DNA of 64,000 nucleotides from Clusia tigrina. Lineage: Eukaryota > Arthropoda > Insecta > Diptera > Clusiidae. Both the position numbers and the translations under genes were made by a program. Below, piece after piece: positions 43,431 through 55,089 of this stretch. Where the stretch lies: NCBI GenBank assembly GCA_920105625.2, contig OV050030.1, positions 96,427,152 to 96,491,151 on the forward strand, given 5' to 3'. The notes under the pieces were generated by a model. It was not told the origin of the DNA, ran no database searches, and worked only from the letters and a program-made list of their open reading frames with translations. How positions within the stretch are numbered: position 1 is the first letter of the stretch; the number at the start of each line of letters is the position of its first letter.

Positions 43431-44750
43431 CGAGGTTTGTTCAAAAAGTATCGCGAATTTTGAATTTTCGTGAGCTACGGATGTTCGAATTTCTATATTT
43501 TGTGGCGTTTTGTTGGTACTCATGACCCTCACTTATGTTGACAATCTCGGCCATTTTGAATGTTCAGTCAGTTTTTGACAGCTATTGTGCGTGGACGTGT
43601 TTTAGCTTGTCTTCGATTTTTGTCTATCCCGAAAAATGGATCAAAGAATTTGTATCAAATTTTGTGTGAAAAACAACATAAAGTGCGCGGAAGTATTCCG
43701 AATGTTGACTGTTGCATACGGCGAAGCTACTTTGGACAAAAGCAACGTTTATCGGTGGTACAAAATGTTTTCAGAGGGCCGAGAAGACATGGGCGATGAA
43801 GAGCGTTCCGGAAGCCCGAGCACGTCAACAACAGACGAAAATATTGATGAAGTAAAGGAACTAGTATTGGCCAATCGTCGAATCACCGTCAGAGCCGTTG
43901 CTGAGGTCCTAAATATATCGATTGGCTCGTGTCATTCGATTATCACCAAAAGTTTGGGCATGAGGCGGGTCGCCGCAAAATTCGTACAAAAAATACTCAA
44001 TTTCGGCTAAAAACAGCATTGCTTTAACATTGCTCAGGAGCTGTTGGAATCTGTCCGTGACGACCCAAATTTGCTGCAGAGAGTCATAACTGGTGATGAA
44101 TCATGGGTCTATGGCTATGACGTAGAAACCAAAGCTCAATCATCCCAATGGAAGCTGCCGCATGAGCCAAGACCGAAAAAAGCGCGCCAAGTTCGGTCGA
44201 ATGTGACGGTTTTGCTGACAGTTTTCTTTGATTGCAGGGGCGTGGTGCATTATGAATTCTTGCCGCAGGGTAGAACGGGCAATAAAGAATATAATCTTCA
44301 AGTAATGCGCAATTTGCGAGAAGCAATCCGCCAGAAACGCCCGGATTTGTGGAAGAACAAAAATTGGCTTTTGCATCATGATAATGCCCCTGCTCACACA
44401 TCTTTACTTGTGCGCGAATTTTTGGCCAAAAACAACACTGTAATAATGCCGCAGCCGCCGTATTCCCCAGACCTGGCCCCCTGTGATATTTTCTTGTTCC
44501 CGAAACTGAAAAGGCTCATGAAAGGACGACGCTACGCCACGATTGAGGAGATAAAGACGGCATCGAAGGAGGAGCTGAACAAGATAACAAAAAATGATTT
44601 TTCAAAATGCTTCGAGGATTGGAAAAATCGTTATCACAAGTGTATAATGTCTGATGGGGAGTACTTTGAAGGAAACAAAATAGATATGAGTGAATAAACA
44701 AAAATTCTTGAAAAAACATGAAATTCGCGAAACTTTTTGAACAAACCTCG
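43431..44750 (+). mobile_element. mariner element, unit 2 (1320 bp)
   Basis: Same terminal repeats and TA flanks as the unit 1 copy. This is one of two long copies and is the best preserved one together with unit 5. Confidence 0.93.
43636..44697 (+). pseudogene. mariner transposase, unit 2: one stop from intact
   Basis: A single frame of 353 codons, the usual mariner transposase size, is open except for one TAA at codon 125 (44008-44010), after KILNFG. The catalytic D residues are at codons 154 (TGDESW), 249 (HHDNAPAH) and 284 (LAPCD), giving the D-D-34-D spacing. The C-terminal part has CFEDWKNRYHKCI, lost in short copies. The same TAA occurs in all five copies, so it pre-dates the amplification. 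As it stands the frame cannot make a full enzyme. Confidence 0.93.
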
Positions 44751-44934
44751 TATACTATACTTTTGTTGTAACGACTCTATTTTTGGCTGGGGTAAACTCA
44801 GCGGGTTCCAGGGGTCGTTTATAGAAATTTATAAGCGGGCGTGTACTTGTGTGTGGTAGATTTAATTTAATTCATTAACTATGATACAAGCGCTTATAAT
44901 TTAAGTATTAATTTAATTTAATTAACTAATTTGT

Positions 44935-45722
44935 TATGCTAATCCTGACGGGTACAACATCAGATCGCAGCCATCGTTAAAATACTTAGGAGTGATGATA
45001 GACGCGAGACTTAAAAGCTGCGCGAGTAAGCATGGCCCTATCTCGAATGATGGCTAATATAGGCGGCCCAAATCAAAGTAGAAGGTTACTCCTTGCAAAA
45101 GTTACCCAATCCATAGTAATGTATGCGGCACCTGTATGGGGACAAGCATTAAAGCAGAAAACATACGCCAAGATTGCAAAATCGTTGTTCAGACTAAGTG
45201 CCATTAGTGTTGCTAGTGCATTTCGCACAGTGTCCCACGATGCTGTTGGAGTCATATCTAGCATAATGCCACCAGACATAATGGCTCTTGAGTTTAAGAG
45301 AGTATATGACAAGAGCAAAAACTCGGCAGGCCTTTAACGGCAGAAGAGCGAAAAGAAGAAAGGCAAAAGAGCTTGAATGTATGGCAAGAATGCTGGGATA
45401 CAGCGACCAAAGGACGATGGACGCACAGACTCATCAAAAATGTGCAGACTTGGGTTGAAAGAAATCACGGAGATGTTGATTTCTATATGATGCAGTTCTT
45501 GAATGGACATGGCTGTTTTAGAGAGTATCAGTACAAGTATGGACATGATGACGGCGAAATCTGTCCTTCTTGTGGGAGTGGTAATGAAAATGCAGAGCAT
45601 ATATTCCTCTACTGTTCAAAATTCGATACAGAACGTAAGTTTTTAGAGAACCAAATAGGAGACAGAGTAACACCAGAAAACATAGTGCCGCACATGCTGC
45701 AATCAAGGCAGATTTGGCAAAA
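44935..45722 (+). pseudogene. R1-like LINE C ORF2 fragment, unit 2
   Basis: Same region as in unit 1. The first part has an ATG (CATGGCCC) so that the frame 45032-45337 starts MALSRMMANIGG. The C-terminal frame 45373-45729 is intact with CPSCGSGNENAEHIFLYC. Confidence 0.88.
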
Positions 45723-46480
45723 TGCATAACCCTTTCTTCCTCGAGCAAGCGTAACTTAATCAATTTGCGTTTAGATAAAGCGATAGATTTCCCAGACATA
45801 ATTGAATTTATTGGCGATTTGTTGCCGGCAGTTGCTATATGTGTCGTGCATTCTGTAAATTACTAGTCTCGGAACTCGACGTCAGATGAAGTCCCGGTAC
45901 ATACAAAAAATTAAACCATTCATCAGATTTATCGCATCCATATCATAATTGTCCGGCTCCATGCATAGTTGGCAGCTTGACTTTTCTCCTTTTCTGCGCC
46001 GATTTCGTGGCTGAGGTGCCTTTCCACTCGCTTGTCCTTCTTCCGACATTATGGCTGTTGTTTTGATTCATTTAAAAAATAATTTTAAAGAATTGTTGCG
46101 ATCATCGCTGTAATTCGAACGAGTTCAGATTGATTAGTGATAATACTTTAAAATTCCTGTAAAAAGGGATATTTGATAGATATATAACAAACGTTATTTT
46201 TATTAAGTCTTAGTTTTTAGTCTTGAGTTATAATATAAGTTTTTAGCGTGAATCTATAATGCGTGTGTTCAAACGGAAAAGAAAGACATTGGCTATGAGA
46301 CACTTCCATCGTGTTCTTTTTTTTCTTCAGTTTGCTGAACTGCAACTGTCAAATTAGCTAAGATTAGCGTTGGCAACATACACCATAACCAAACGGAACG
46401 GACGGCCGACTTTCACAGAAATGGCCAGAACATATAGTCAAAGCTAAAATTTATGGGCCAAAGTTATAATACTAAGAGTA

Positions 46481-47760
46481 CGAGGTTTGTTCAAAAAGTA
46501 TCGCGAATTTTGAATTTTCGTGAGCTACGGATGTTCGAATTTCTATATTTTGTGGCGTTTTGTTGGTACTCATGACCCTCACTTATGTTGACAATCTCGG
46601 CCATTTTGAATGTTCAGTCAGTTTTTGACAGCTATTGTGCGTGGACGTGTTTTAGCTTGTCTTCGATTTTTGTCTATCCCGAAAAATGGATCAAAGAATT
46701 TGTATCAAATTTTGTGTGAAAAACAACATAAAGTGCGCGGAAGTATTCCGAATGTTGACTGTTGCATACGGCGAAGCTACTTTGGACAAAAGCAACGTTT
46801 ATCGGTGGTACAAAATGTTTTCAGAGGGCCGAGAAGACATGGGCGATGAAGAGCGTTCCGGAAGCCCGAGCACGTCAACAACAGACGAAAATATTGATGA
46901 AGTAAAGGAACTAGTATTGGCCAATCGTCGAATCACCGTCAGAGCCGTTGCTGAGGTCCTAAATATATCGATTGGCTCGTGTCATTCGATTATCACCAAA
47001 AGTTTGGGCATGAGGCGGGTCGCCGCAAAATTCGTACAAAAAATACTCAATTTCGGCTAAAAACAGCATTGCTTTAACATTGCTCAGGAGCTGTTGGAAT
47101 CTGTCCGTGACGACCCAAATTTGCTGCAGAGAGTCATAACTGGTGATGAATCATGGGTCTGTGGCTATGACGTAGAAACCAAAGCTCAATCATCCCAATG
47201 GAAGCTGCCGCATGAGCCAAGACCGAAAAAAGCACGCCAAGTTCGGTCGAATGTGAAGGTTTTGCTGACAGTTTTCTTTGATTGCAGGGGCGTGGTGCAT
47301 TATGAATTCTTGCCGCAGGGTAGAACGGGCAATAAAGAATATAATCTTCAAGTAATGCGCAATTTGCGAGAAGCAATCCGCCAGAAACGCCCGGATTTGT
47401 GGAAGAACAAAAATTGGCTTTTGCATCATGATAATGCCCCTGCTCACACATCTTTACTTTGCGCGAATTTTTGGCCAAAAACGACACTGTAATAACGCCG
47501 CAGCCACCGTATTCCCCAGACCTGGCCCCCTGTGACTTTTTCTTGTTCCCGAAACTGAAAACGCCCATGAAAGGACGACGCTACGCCACGATTGAGGAGA
47601 TAAAGACGGCATCGAACGAGGAGCTGAACAAGATCACAAAAAATGTTTTTTCAAAATGCTGCAAGGGGGAGTACTTTGAAGGAGACAAAATAGATATGAG
47701 TGAATAAACAAAAATTCTTGAAAAAACATGAAATTCGCGAAACTTTTTGAACAAACCTCG
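46481..47760 (+). mobile_element. mariner element, unit 3 (1280 bp)
   Basis: Both terminal repeats and TA flanks are present. It has the short-type indel and the same one-base loss as unit 1. Confidence 0.93.
46686..47707 (+). pseudogene. mariner transposase, unit 3
   Basis: N-terminal 124 codons are those of unit 2; the part after the shared TAA (47058-47060) is that of unit 1, with the frame lost after HTSLL and the short-type deletion. The switch from one type to the other lies between about 46870 and 47161. Confidence 0.9.
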
Positions 47761-47944
47761 TATACTATACTTTTGTTGTAACGACTCTATTTTTGGCTGG
47801 GGTAAACTCAGCGGGTTCCAGGGGTCGTTTATAGAAATTTATAAGCGGGCGTGTACTTGTGTGTGGTAGACTTAATTTAATTCATTAACTATGATACAAG
47901 CGCTTATAATTTAAGTATTAATTTAATTTAATTAACTAATTTGT

Positions 47945-48732
47945 TATGCTAATCCTGACGGGTACAACATCAGATCGCAGCCATCGTTAAAATACTTAGG
48001 AGTGATGATAGACGCGAGACTTAAAAGCTGCGCGAGTAAGCACGGCCCTATCTCGAATGATGGCTAATATAGGCGGCCCAAATCAAAGTAGAAGGTTACT
48101 CCTTGCAAAAGTTACCCAATCCATAGTAATGTATGCGGCACCTGTATGGGGACAAGCATTAAAGCAGAAAACATACGCCAAGATTGCAAAATCGTTGTTC
48201 AGACTAAGTGCCATTAGAGTTGCTAGTGCATTTCGCACAGTGTCCCACGATGCTGTTGGAGTCATATCTAGCATAATGCCACCAGACATAATGGCTCTTG
48301 AGTTTAAGAGAGTATATGACAAGAGCAAAAACTCGGCAGGCCTTTAACGGCAGAAGAGCGAAAAGAAGAAAGGCAAAAGAGCTTGAATGTATGGCAAGAA
48401 TGCTGGGATACAGCGACCAAAGGACGATGGACGCACAGACTCATCAAAAATGTGCAGACTTGGGTTGAAAGAAATCACGGAGATGTTGATTTCTATATGA
48501 TGCAGTTCTTGAGTGGACATGGCTGTTTTAGAGAGTATCAGTACAAGTAAGGACATGATGACGACGAAATCTGTCCTTCTTGTGGGAGTGGTAATGAAAA
48601 TGCAGAGCATATATTCCTCTACTGTTCAAAATTTGATACAGAACGTAAGTTTTTAGAGAACCAAATAGGAGACAGAGTAACACCAGAAAACATAGTGCCG
48701 CACATGCTGCAATCAAGGCAGATTTGGCAAAA
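47945..48732 (+). pseudogene. R1-like LINE C ORF2 fragment, unit 3
   Basis: As in unit 1, but the C-terminal frame has an extra stop: TACAAGTAAGG at 48541-48551 changes a Tyr codon, before CPSCGSG. Confidence 0.88.
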
Positions 48733-49491
48733 TGCATAACCCTTTCTTCCTCGAGCAAGCGTAACTTAATCAATTTGCGTTTAGATAAAGCGATAGATTT
48801 CCCAGACATAATTGAATTTATTGGCGATTTGTTGCCGGCAGTTGCTATATGTGTCGTGCATTCTGTAAATTACTAGTCTCGGAACTCGACGTCAGATGAA
48901 GTCCCGGTACATACAAAAAATTAAACCATTCATCAGATTTATCGCATCCATATCATAATTGTCCGGCTCCATGCATAGTTGGCAGCTTGACTTTTCTCCT
49001 TTTCTGCGCCGATTTCGTGGCTGAGGTGCCTTTCCACTCGCTTGTCCTTCTTCCGACATTATGGCTGTTGTTTTGATTCATTTAAAAAATAATTTTAAAG
49101 AATTGTTGCGATCATCGCTGTAATTCGGACGAGTTCAGATTGATTAGTGATAATACTTTAAAATTCCTGTAAAAAGGGATATTTGATAGATATATAACAA
49201 ACGTTATTTTTATTAAGTCTTAGTTTTTAGTCTTGAGTTATAATATAAGTTTTTAGCGTGAATCTATAATGCGTGTGTTCAAACGGAAAAGAAAGACATT
49301 GGCTATGAGACACTTCCATCGTGTTCTTTTTTTTTCTTCAGTTTGCTGAACTGCAACTGTCAAATTAGCTAAGATTAGCGTTGGCAACATACACCATAAC
49401 CAAACGGAACGGACGGCCGACTTTTACAGAAATGGCCAGAACATATAGTCAAAGCTAAAATTTATGGGCCAAAGTTATAATACTAAGAGTA

Positions 49492-50769
49492 CGAGGTTTG
49501 TTCAAAAAGTATCGCGAATTTTGAATTTTCGTGAGCTACGGATGTTCGAATTTCTATATTTTGTGGCGTTATGTTGGTACTCATGACCCTCACTTATGTT
49601 GACAATCTCGGCCATTTTGAATGTTCAGTCAGTTGTTGACAGCTATTGTGCGTGGACGTGTTTTAGCTTGTCTTCGATTTTTGTCTATCCCGAAAAATGG
49701 ATCAAAGAATTTGTATCAAATTTTGTGTGAAAAACAACATAAAGTGCGCGGAAGTATTCCGAATGTTGAGTGTTGCATACGGCGAAGCTACTTTGGACAA
49801 AAGCAACGTTTATCGGTGGTACAAAATGTTTTCAGAGGGCCGAGAAGATATGGGCGATGAAGAGCGTTCCGGAAGCCCGAGCACGTCAACAACAGACGAA
49901 AATATTGATGAAGTAAAGTAACTAGTATTGGCCAATCGTCGAATCACCGTCAGAGCAGTTGCTGAGGACCTAAATATATCGATTGGCTCGTGTCATTCGA
50001 TTATCACCAAAAGTTTGGGCATGAGGCGGGTCGCCTCAAAATTCGTACAAAAAATACTCAATTTCGGCTAAAAACAGCATTGCTTTAACATTGCTCAGGA
50101 ACTGTTGGAATCTGTCCGTGACGACCCAAATTTGCTGCAGAGAGTCATAACTGGTGATGAATCATGGGTCTATGGCTATGACGTGGAAACCAAAGCTCAA
50201 TCATCCCAATGGAAGCTGCCGCATGAGCCAAGACCGAAAAAAGCACGCCAAGTTCGGTCGAATGTGAAGGTTTTGCTGACAGTTTTCTTTGATTGCAGGG
50301 GCGTGGTGCATTATGAATTCTTGCCGCAGGGTAGAACGGGCAATAAAGAATATAATCTTCAAGTAATGCGCAATTTGCGAGAAGCAATCCGCCAGAAACG
50401 CCCGGTTTGTGGAAGAACAAAAATTGGCTTTTGCATCATGATAATGCCCCTGCTCACACATCTTTACTTTGCGCGAATTTTTGGCCAAAAACAACACTGT
50501 AATAATGCCGCAGCCACCGTATTCCCCAGACCTGGCCCCTGTGACTTTTTCTTGTTCCCGAAACTGAAAAGGCCCATGAAAGGACGACGCTACGCCACGA
50601 TTGAGGAGATAAAGACGGCATCGAACGAGGAGCTGAACAAGATCACAAAAAATGTTTTTTCAAAATGCTGCAAGGGGGAGTACTTTGAAGGAGACAAAAT
50701 AGATATGAGTGAATAAACAAAAATTCTTGAAAAAACATGAAATTCGCGAAACTTTTTGAACAAACCTCG
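49492..50769 (+). mobile_element. mariner element, unit 4 (1278 bp)
   Basis: Terminal repeats and TA flanks intact. Short type, with two extra single-base losses in the coding part. Confidence 0.92.
49697..50716 (+). pseudogene. mariner transposase, unit 4
   Basis: Besides the shared TAA it has an extra stop at 49919-49921 (GAA to TAA after IDEVK), a base missing in CCCGGTTTGTGG near 50403 and one missing in CTGGCCCCTGTG near 50535. The second catalytic D region is out of frame. Confidence 0.9.
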
Positions 50770-50953
50770 TATACTATACTTTTGTTGTAACGACTCTATT
50801 TTTGGCTGGGGTAAACTCAGCGGGTTCCAGGGGTCGTTTATAGAAATTTATAAGCGGGCGTGTACTTGTGTGTGGTAGACTTAATTTAATTCATTAACTA
50901 TGATACAAGCGCTTATAATTTAAGTATTAATTTAATTTAATTAACTAATTTGT

Positions 50954-51741
50954 TATGCTAATCCTGACGGGTACAACATCAGATCGCAGCCATCGTTAAA
51001 ATACTTAGGAGTGATGATAGACGCGAGATTTAAAAGCTGCGCGAGTAAGCACGGACCTATCTCGAAAGATGGCTAATATAGGCGGCCCAAATCAAAGTAG
51101 AAGGTTACTCCTTGCAAAAGTTACCCAATCCATAGTAATGTATGCGGCACCTGTATGGGGACAAGCATTAAAGCAGAAAACATATGCCAAGATTGCAAAA
51201 TCGTTGTTCAGACTAAGTGCCATTAGAGTTGCTAGTGCATTTCGCACAGTGTCCCACGATGCTGTTGGAGTCATATCTAGCATAATGCCACCAGACATAA
51301 TGGCTCTTGAGTTTAAGAGAGTATATGACAAGAGCAAAAACTCGGCAGGCCTTTAACGGCAGAAGAGCGAAAAGAAGAAAGGCAAAAGAGCTTGAATGTA
51401 TGGCAAGAATGCTGGGATACAGCGACCAAAGGACGATGGACGCACAGACTCATCAAAAATGTGCAGACTTGGGTTGAAAGAAAACACGGAGATGTAGATT
51501 TCTATATGATGCAGTTCTTGAGTGGACATGGCTGTTTTAGAGAGTATCAGTACAAGTATGGACATGATGACGGCGAAATCTGTCCTTCTTGTGGGAGTGG
51601 TAATGAAAATGCAGATCATATATTCCTCTACTGTTCAAAATTCGATACAGAACGTAAGTTTTTAGAGAACCAAATAGGAGACAGAGTAACACCAGAAAAC
51701 ATAGTGCCGCACATGCTGCAATCAAGGCAGATTTGGCAAAA
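50954..51741 (+). pseudogene. R1-like LINE C ORF2 fragment, unit 4
   Basis: Same region as the other units; ACGGACCTAT and CGAAAGATGG near 51050-51070 are private changes, and ENADHIFLYC replaces ENAEHIFLYC. Confidence 0.88.
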
Positions 51742-52496
51742 TGCATAACCCTTTCTTCCTCGAGCAAGCGTAACTTAATCAATTTGCGTTTAGATAAAGC
51801 GATAGATTTCCCAGACATAATTGAATTTATTGGCGATTTGTTGCCGGCAGTTGCTATATGTGTCGTGCATTCTGTAAATTACTAGTCTCGGAACTCGACG
51901 TCAGATGAAGTCCCGGTACATACAAAAAATTAAACCATTCATCAGATTTATCGCATCCATATCATAATTGTCCGGCTCCATGCATAGTTGGCAGCTTGAC
52001 TTTTCTCCTTTTCTGCGCCGATTTCGTGGCTGAGGTGCCTTTCCACTCGCTTGTCCTTCTTCCGACATTATGGCTGTTGTTTTGATTCATTTAAAAAATA
52101 ATTTTAAAGAATTGTTGCGATCATCGCTGTAATTCGGACGAGTTCAGATTGATTAGTGATAATACTTTAAAATTCCTGTAAAAAGGGATATTTGATAGAT
52201 ATATAACAAACGTTATTTTTATTAAGTCTTAGTTTTTAGTCTTGAGTTATAATATAAGTTTTTAGCGTGTAGCGTCTATAATGCGTGTGTTCAAACGGAA
52301 AAGAAAGACATTGGCTATGAGACATCGTGTTCTTTTTTTTCTTCAGTTTGCTGAACTGCAACTGTCAAATTAGCTAAGATTAGCGTTGGCAACATACACC
52401 ATAACCAAACGGAACGGACGGCCGACTTTCACAGAAATGGCCAGAACATATAGTCAAAGCTAAAATTTATGGGCCAAAGTTATAATACTAAGAGTA

Positions 52497-53816
52497 CGAG
52501 GTTTGTTCAAAAAGTATCACGAATTTTGAATTTTCGTGAGCTACGGATGTTCGAATTTCTATATTTTGTGGCGTTATGTTGGTACTCATGACCCTCACTT
52601 ATGTTGACAATCTCGGCCATTTTGAATGTTCAGTCAGTTTTTGACAGCTATTGTGCGTGGACGTGTTTTAGCTTGTCTTCGATTTTTGTCTATCCCGAAA
52701 AATGGATCAAAGAATTTGCATCCAATTTTGTGTGAAAAACAACATAAAGTGCGCGGAAGTATTCCGAATGTTGACTGTTGCATACGGCGAAGCTACTTTG
52801 GACAAAAGCAACGTTTATCGGTGGTACAAAATGTTTTCAGAGGGCCGAGAAGATATGGGCGACGAAGAGCGTTCCGGAAGCCCGAGCACGTCAACAACAG
52901 ACGAAAATATTGATGAAGTAAAGGAACTAGTATTGGCCAATCGTCGAATCACCGTCAGAGCAGTTGCTGAGGACCTAAATATATCGATTGGCTCGTGTCA
53001 TTCGATTATCACCAAAAGTTTGGGCATGAGGCGGGTTGCCGCAAAATTCGCACAAAAAATACTCAATTTCGGCTAAAAACAGCATTGCATTAACATTGCT
53101 CAGGAGCTGTTGGAATCTGTCCGTGACGACCCAAATTTGCTGCAGAGAGTCATAACTGGTGATGAATCATGGGTCTATGGCTATGACGTAGAAACCAAAG
53201 CTCAATCATCCCAATGGAAGCTGCCGCATGAGCCAAGACCGAAAAAAGCGCGCCAAGTTCGGTCGAATGTGACGGTTTTGCTGACAGTTTTCTTTGATTG
53301 CAGGGGCGTGGTGCATTATGAATTCTTGCCGCAGGGTAGAACGGGCAATAAAGAATATAATCTTCAAGTAATGCGCAATTTGCGAGAAGCAATCCGCCAG
53401 AAACGCCCGGATTTGTGGAAGAACAAAAATTGGCTTTTGCATCATGATAATGCCCCTGCTCACACATCTTTACTTGTGCGCGAATTTTTGGCCAAAAACA
53501 ACACTGTAATAATGCCGCAGCCACAGTATTCCACAGACCTGGCCCCCTGTGATATTTTCTTGTTCCCGAAACTGAAAAGGCCCATGAAAGGACGACGCTA
53601 CGCCACGATTGAGGAGATAAAGACGGCATCGAATGAGGAGCTGAACAAGATAACAAAAAATGATTTTTCAAAATGCTTCGAGGATTGGAAAAATCGTTAT
53701 CACAAGTGTATAATGTCTGATGGGGAGTACTTTGAAGGAGACAAAATAGATATGAGTGAATAAACAAAAATTCTTGAAAAAACATGAAATTCGCGAAACT
53801 TTTTGAACAAACCTCG
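52497..53816 (+). mobile_element. mariner element, unit 5 (1320 bp)
   Basis: Terminal repeats and TA flanks present, one extra change in the left repeat (TATCACG). Long type. Confidence 0.93.
52702..53763 (+). pseudogene. mariner transposase, unit 5
   Basis: Like unit 2, one frame of 353 codons with only the shared TAA at codon 125 (53074-53076). It differs by a few residues (EDLNIS for EVLNIS, KFAQKI for KFVQKI, QYSTDL for PYSPDL). The last change falls next to the third catalytic D. Confidence 0.92.
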
Positions 53817-54003
53817 TATACTATACTTTTGTTGTAACGACTCTATTTTTGGCTGGGGTAAACTCAGCGGATTCCAGGGGTCGTTTATAGAAATTTATAA
53901 GCGGGCGTGTACTTGTGTTTGGTAGACTTAATTTAATTCATTAACTATGATACAAGCGCTTATAATTTAAGTATTAATTTAATTTAATTAACTAATTTGT
54001 TAT

Positions 54004-55069
54004 GCTAATCCTGACGGGTACAACATCAGATCGCAGCCATCGTTAAAATACTTAGGAGTGATGATAGACGCGAGACTTAAAAGCTGCGCGAGTAAACACG
54101 GCCCTATCTCGAATGATGGCTAATATAGGCGGCCCAAATCAAAGTAGAAGGTTACTCCTTGCAAAAGTTACCCAATCCATAGTAATGTATGCGGCACCTG
54201 TATGGGGACAAGCATTAAAGCAGAAAACATACGCCAAGATTGCAAAATCGTTGTTCAGACTAAGTGCCATTAGTGTTGCTAGTGCATTTCGCACAGTGTC
54301 CCACGATGCTGTTGGAGTCATATCTAGCATAATGCCACCAGACATAATGGCTCTTGAGTTCAAGAGAGTATATGACAAGAGCAAAAACTCGGCAGGCCTT
54401 TAACGGCAGAAGAGCGAAAAGAAGAAAGGAAAAAGAGCTTGAATGTATGGCAAGAATGCTGGGATACAGCGACCAAAGGACGATGGACGCACAGACTCAT
54501 CAAAAATGTGCAGACTTGGGTTGAAAGAAAACACGGAGATGTTGATTTCTATATGAGTTCTTGAGTGGACATGGCTGTTTTAGAGAGTATCAGTACAAGT
54601 ATGGACATGATGACGGCGAAATCTGCCCTTCTTGTGGGAGTGGTAATGAAAATGCAGAGCATATATTCCTCTACTGTTCAAAATTCGATACAGAACGTAA
54701 GTTTTTAGAGAACCAAATAGGAGACAGAGTAACACCAGAAAACATAGTGCCGCACATGCTGCAATCAAGGCAGATTTGGCAAAATGTGAAAGAGTTAACC
54801 GCTATGGTTCTACAAGAACTAAGAAGAATGGAACGGTTGCGAAGCAGCGAGACTAGATCCATGATTGTAGTATAAACCCCTTGAGTTTTTCTAGCCAACA
54901 GGCTAAGCTAGCCCTGCGATGTAATACCTAACGGCCGCAGGGCAATTCTAAAGCTGAAGTAATTCTAGAAGTTTTTTAGTGGGTTAAAGTTCCACACTAC
55001 TGTTTTGGGGCCAACAGTGTTTTTTGAAGATTATTCAACTAAAAAAAAAAAACAAAACAAAACAAAAAA
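54004..55069 (+). pseudogene. R1-like LINE C: ORF2 end and 3' UTR
   Basis: This copy continues past the unit border with VKELTAMVLQELRRMERLRS and a TAA at 54873, then a 3' UTR of about 165 bp and an A-rich tail of AAAC repeats (55041-55069). A 4-bp loss near 54554 breaks the frame. It shows what the original LINE looked like to the right of the array. Confidence 0.88.
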
Positions 55070-55089
55070 ACACACACACACACCCACAC
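55070..55089. repeat. (CA)n run at the LINE C/D junction
   Basis: CACACACACACACACCCACACA directly follows the AAAC-rich LINE C tail and directly precedes LINE D. Confidence 0.9.

Larger units (their letters stand above)
42673..45722 (+). repeat. Array unit 2 (long type, 3050 bp)
   Basis: Carries the long mariner. Diagnostic bases include CATGGCCC near 45030, ATTAGTGTTG near 45204 and TTGAATGGAC near 45498. Confidence 0.93.
45723..48732 (+). repeat. Array unit 3 (short type, 3010 bp, mosaic)
   Basis: The first half matches unit 2 (AACAACATAAAG near 46723, GACATGGGCGATGAAG near 46836). From about 47160 it matches unit 1 (GTCTGTGGC, GTGAAGGTTTTG and the short-type deletion). The LINE part alternates again: ACATACGCCA and AATCACGGAGATGTTGAT as unit 2, ATTAGAGTT and TTGAGTGG as unit 1. 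Confidence 0.92.
48733..51741 (+). repeat. Array unit 4 (short type, 3009 bp)
   Basis: Shares AATTCGGACGAG (near 49124) and GCAGTTGCTGAGGAC (near 49955) with unit 5 but the short mariner with units 1 and 3. It is the most degraded unit. Confidence 0.93.
39663..54784. repeat. Tandem array of five ~3.0-kb chimeric TE units
   Basis: Five direct repeats of 3010, 3050, 3010, 3009 and 3043 bp follow each other without gaps. Each unit is: BEL2 gag start and LTR-like sequence, a complete mariner with both terminal repeats, an AT-rich spacer, and the 3' part of an R1-like LINE. The left edge continues into the rest of BEL2 gag; the right edge continues into the end of the same LINE, so unit borders are internal to both elements. 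The junction joins LINE AAAATG to BEL2 CATAACCC; the two ancestral breakpoints share only TG. Units differ by substitutions and indels, so they are not copies made by an assembler. Confidence 0.95.
51742..54784 (+). repeat. Array unit 5 (long type, 3043 bp)
   Basis: Carries the long mariner. Private changes include GCGTGTAGCGTC near 52266, a 9-bp loss in GAGACATCGTG near 52321 and a 4-bp loss in TATATGAGTTCTTG near 54550. It runs into the unique end of LINE C. Confidence 0.93.

Noticed and set aside
53150..53785. A 211-codon open frame antisense to the unit 5 mariner transposase, with similar frames in units 1-4
   Set aside because: It lies wholly within the transposase on the other strand and is interrupted differently in each unit. 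It is a shadow of the coding strand.
39663..54784. Assembly artefact as the sole explanation of the tandem array
   Set aside because: Units differ by substitutions, private stops and indels, and in mariner length. A simple assembler duplication would give identical units. It is not fully excluded without reads.
39663..54784. CRISPR-like or other short regularly spaced repeats
   Set aside because: The repeats are 3 kb long, directly adjacent and made of TE sequence in an animal genome.
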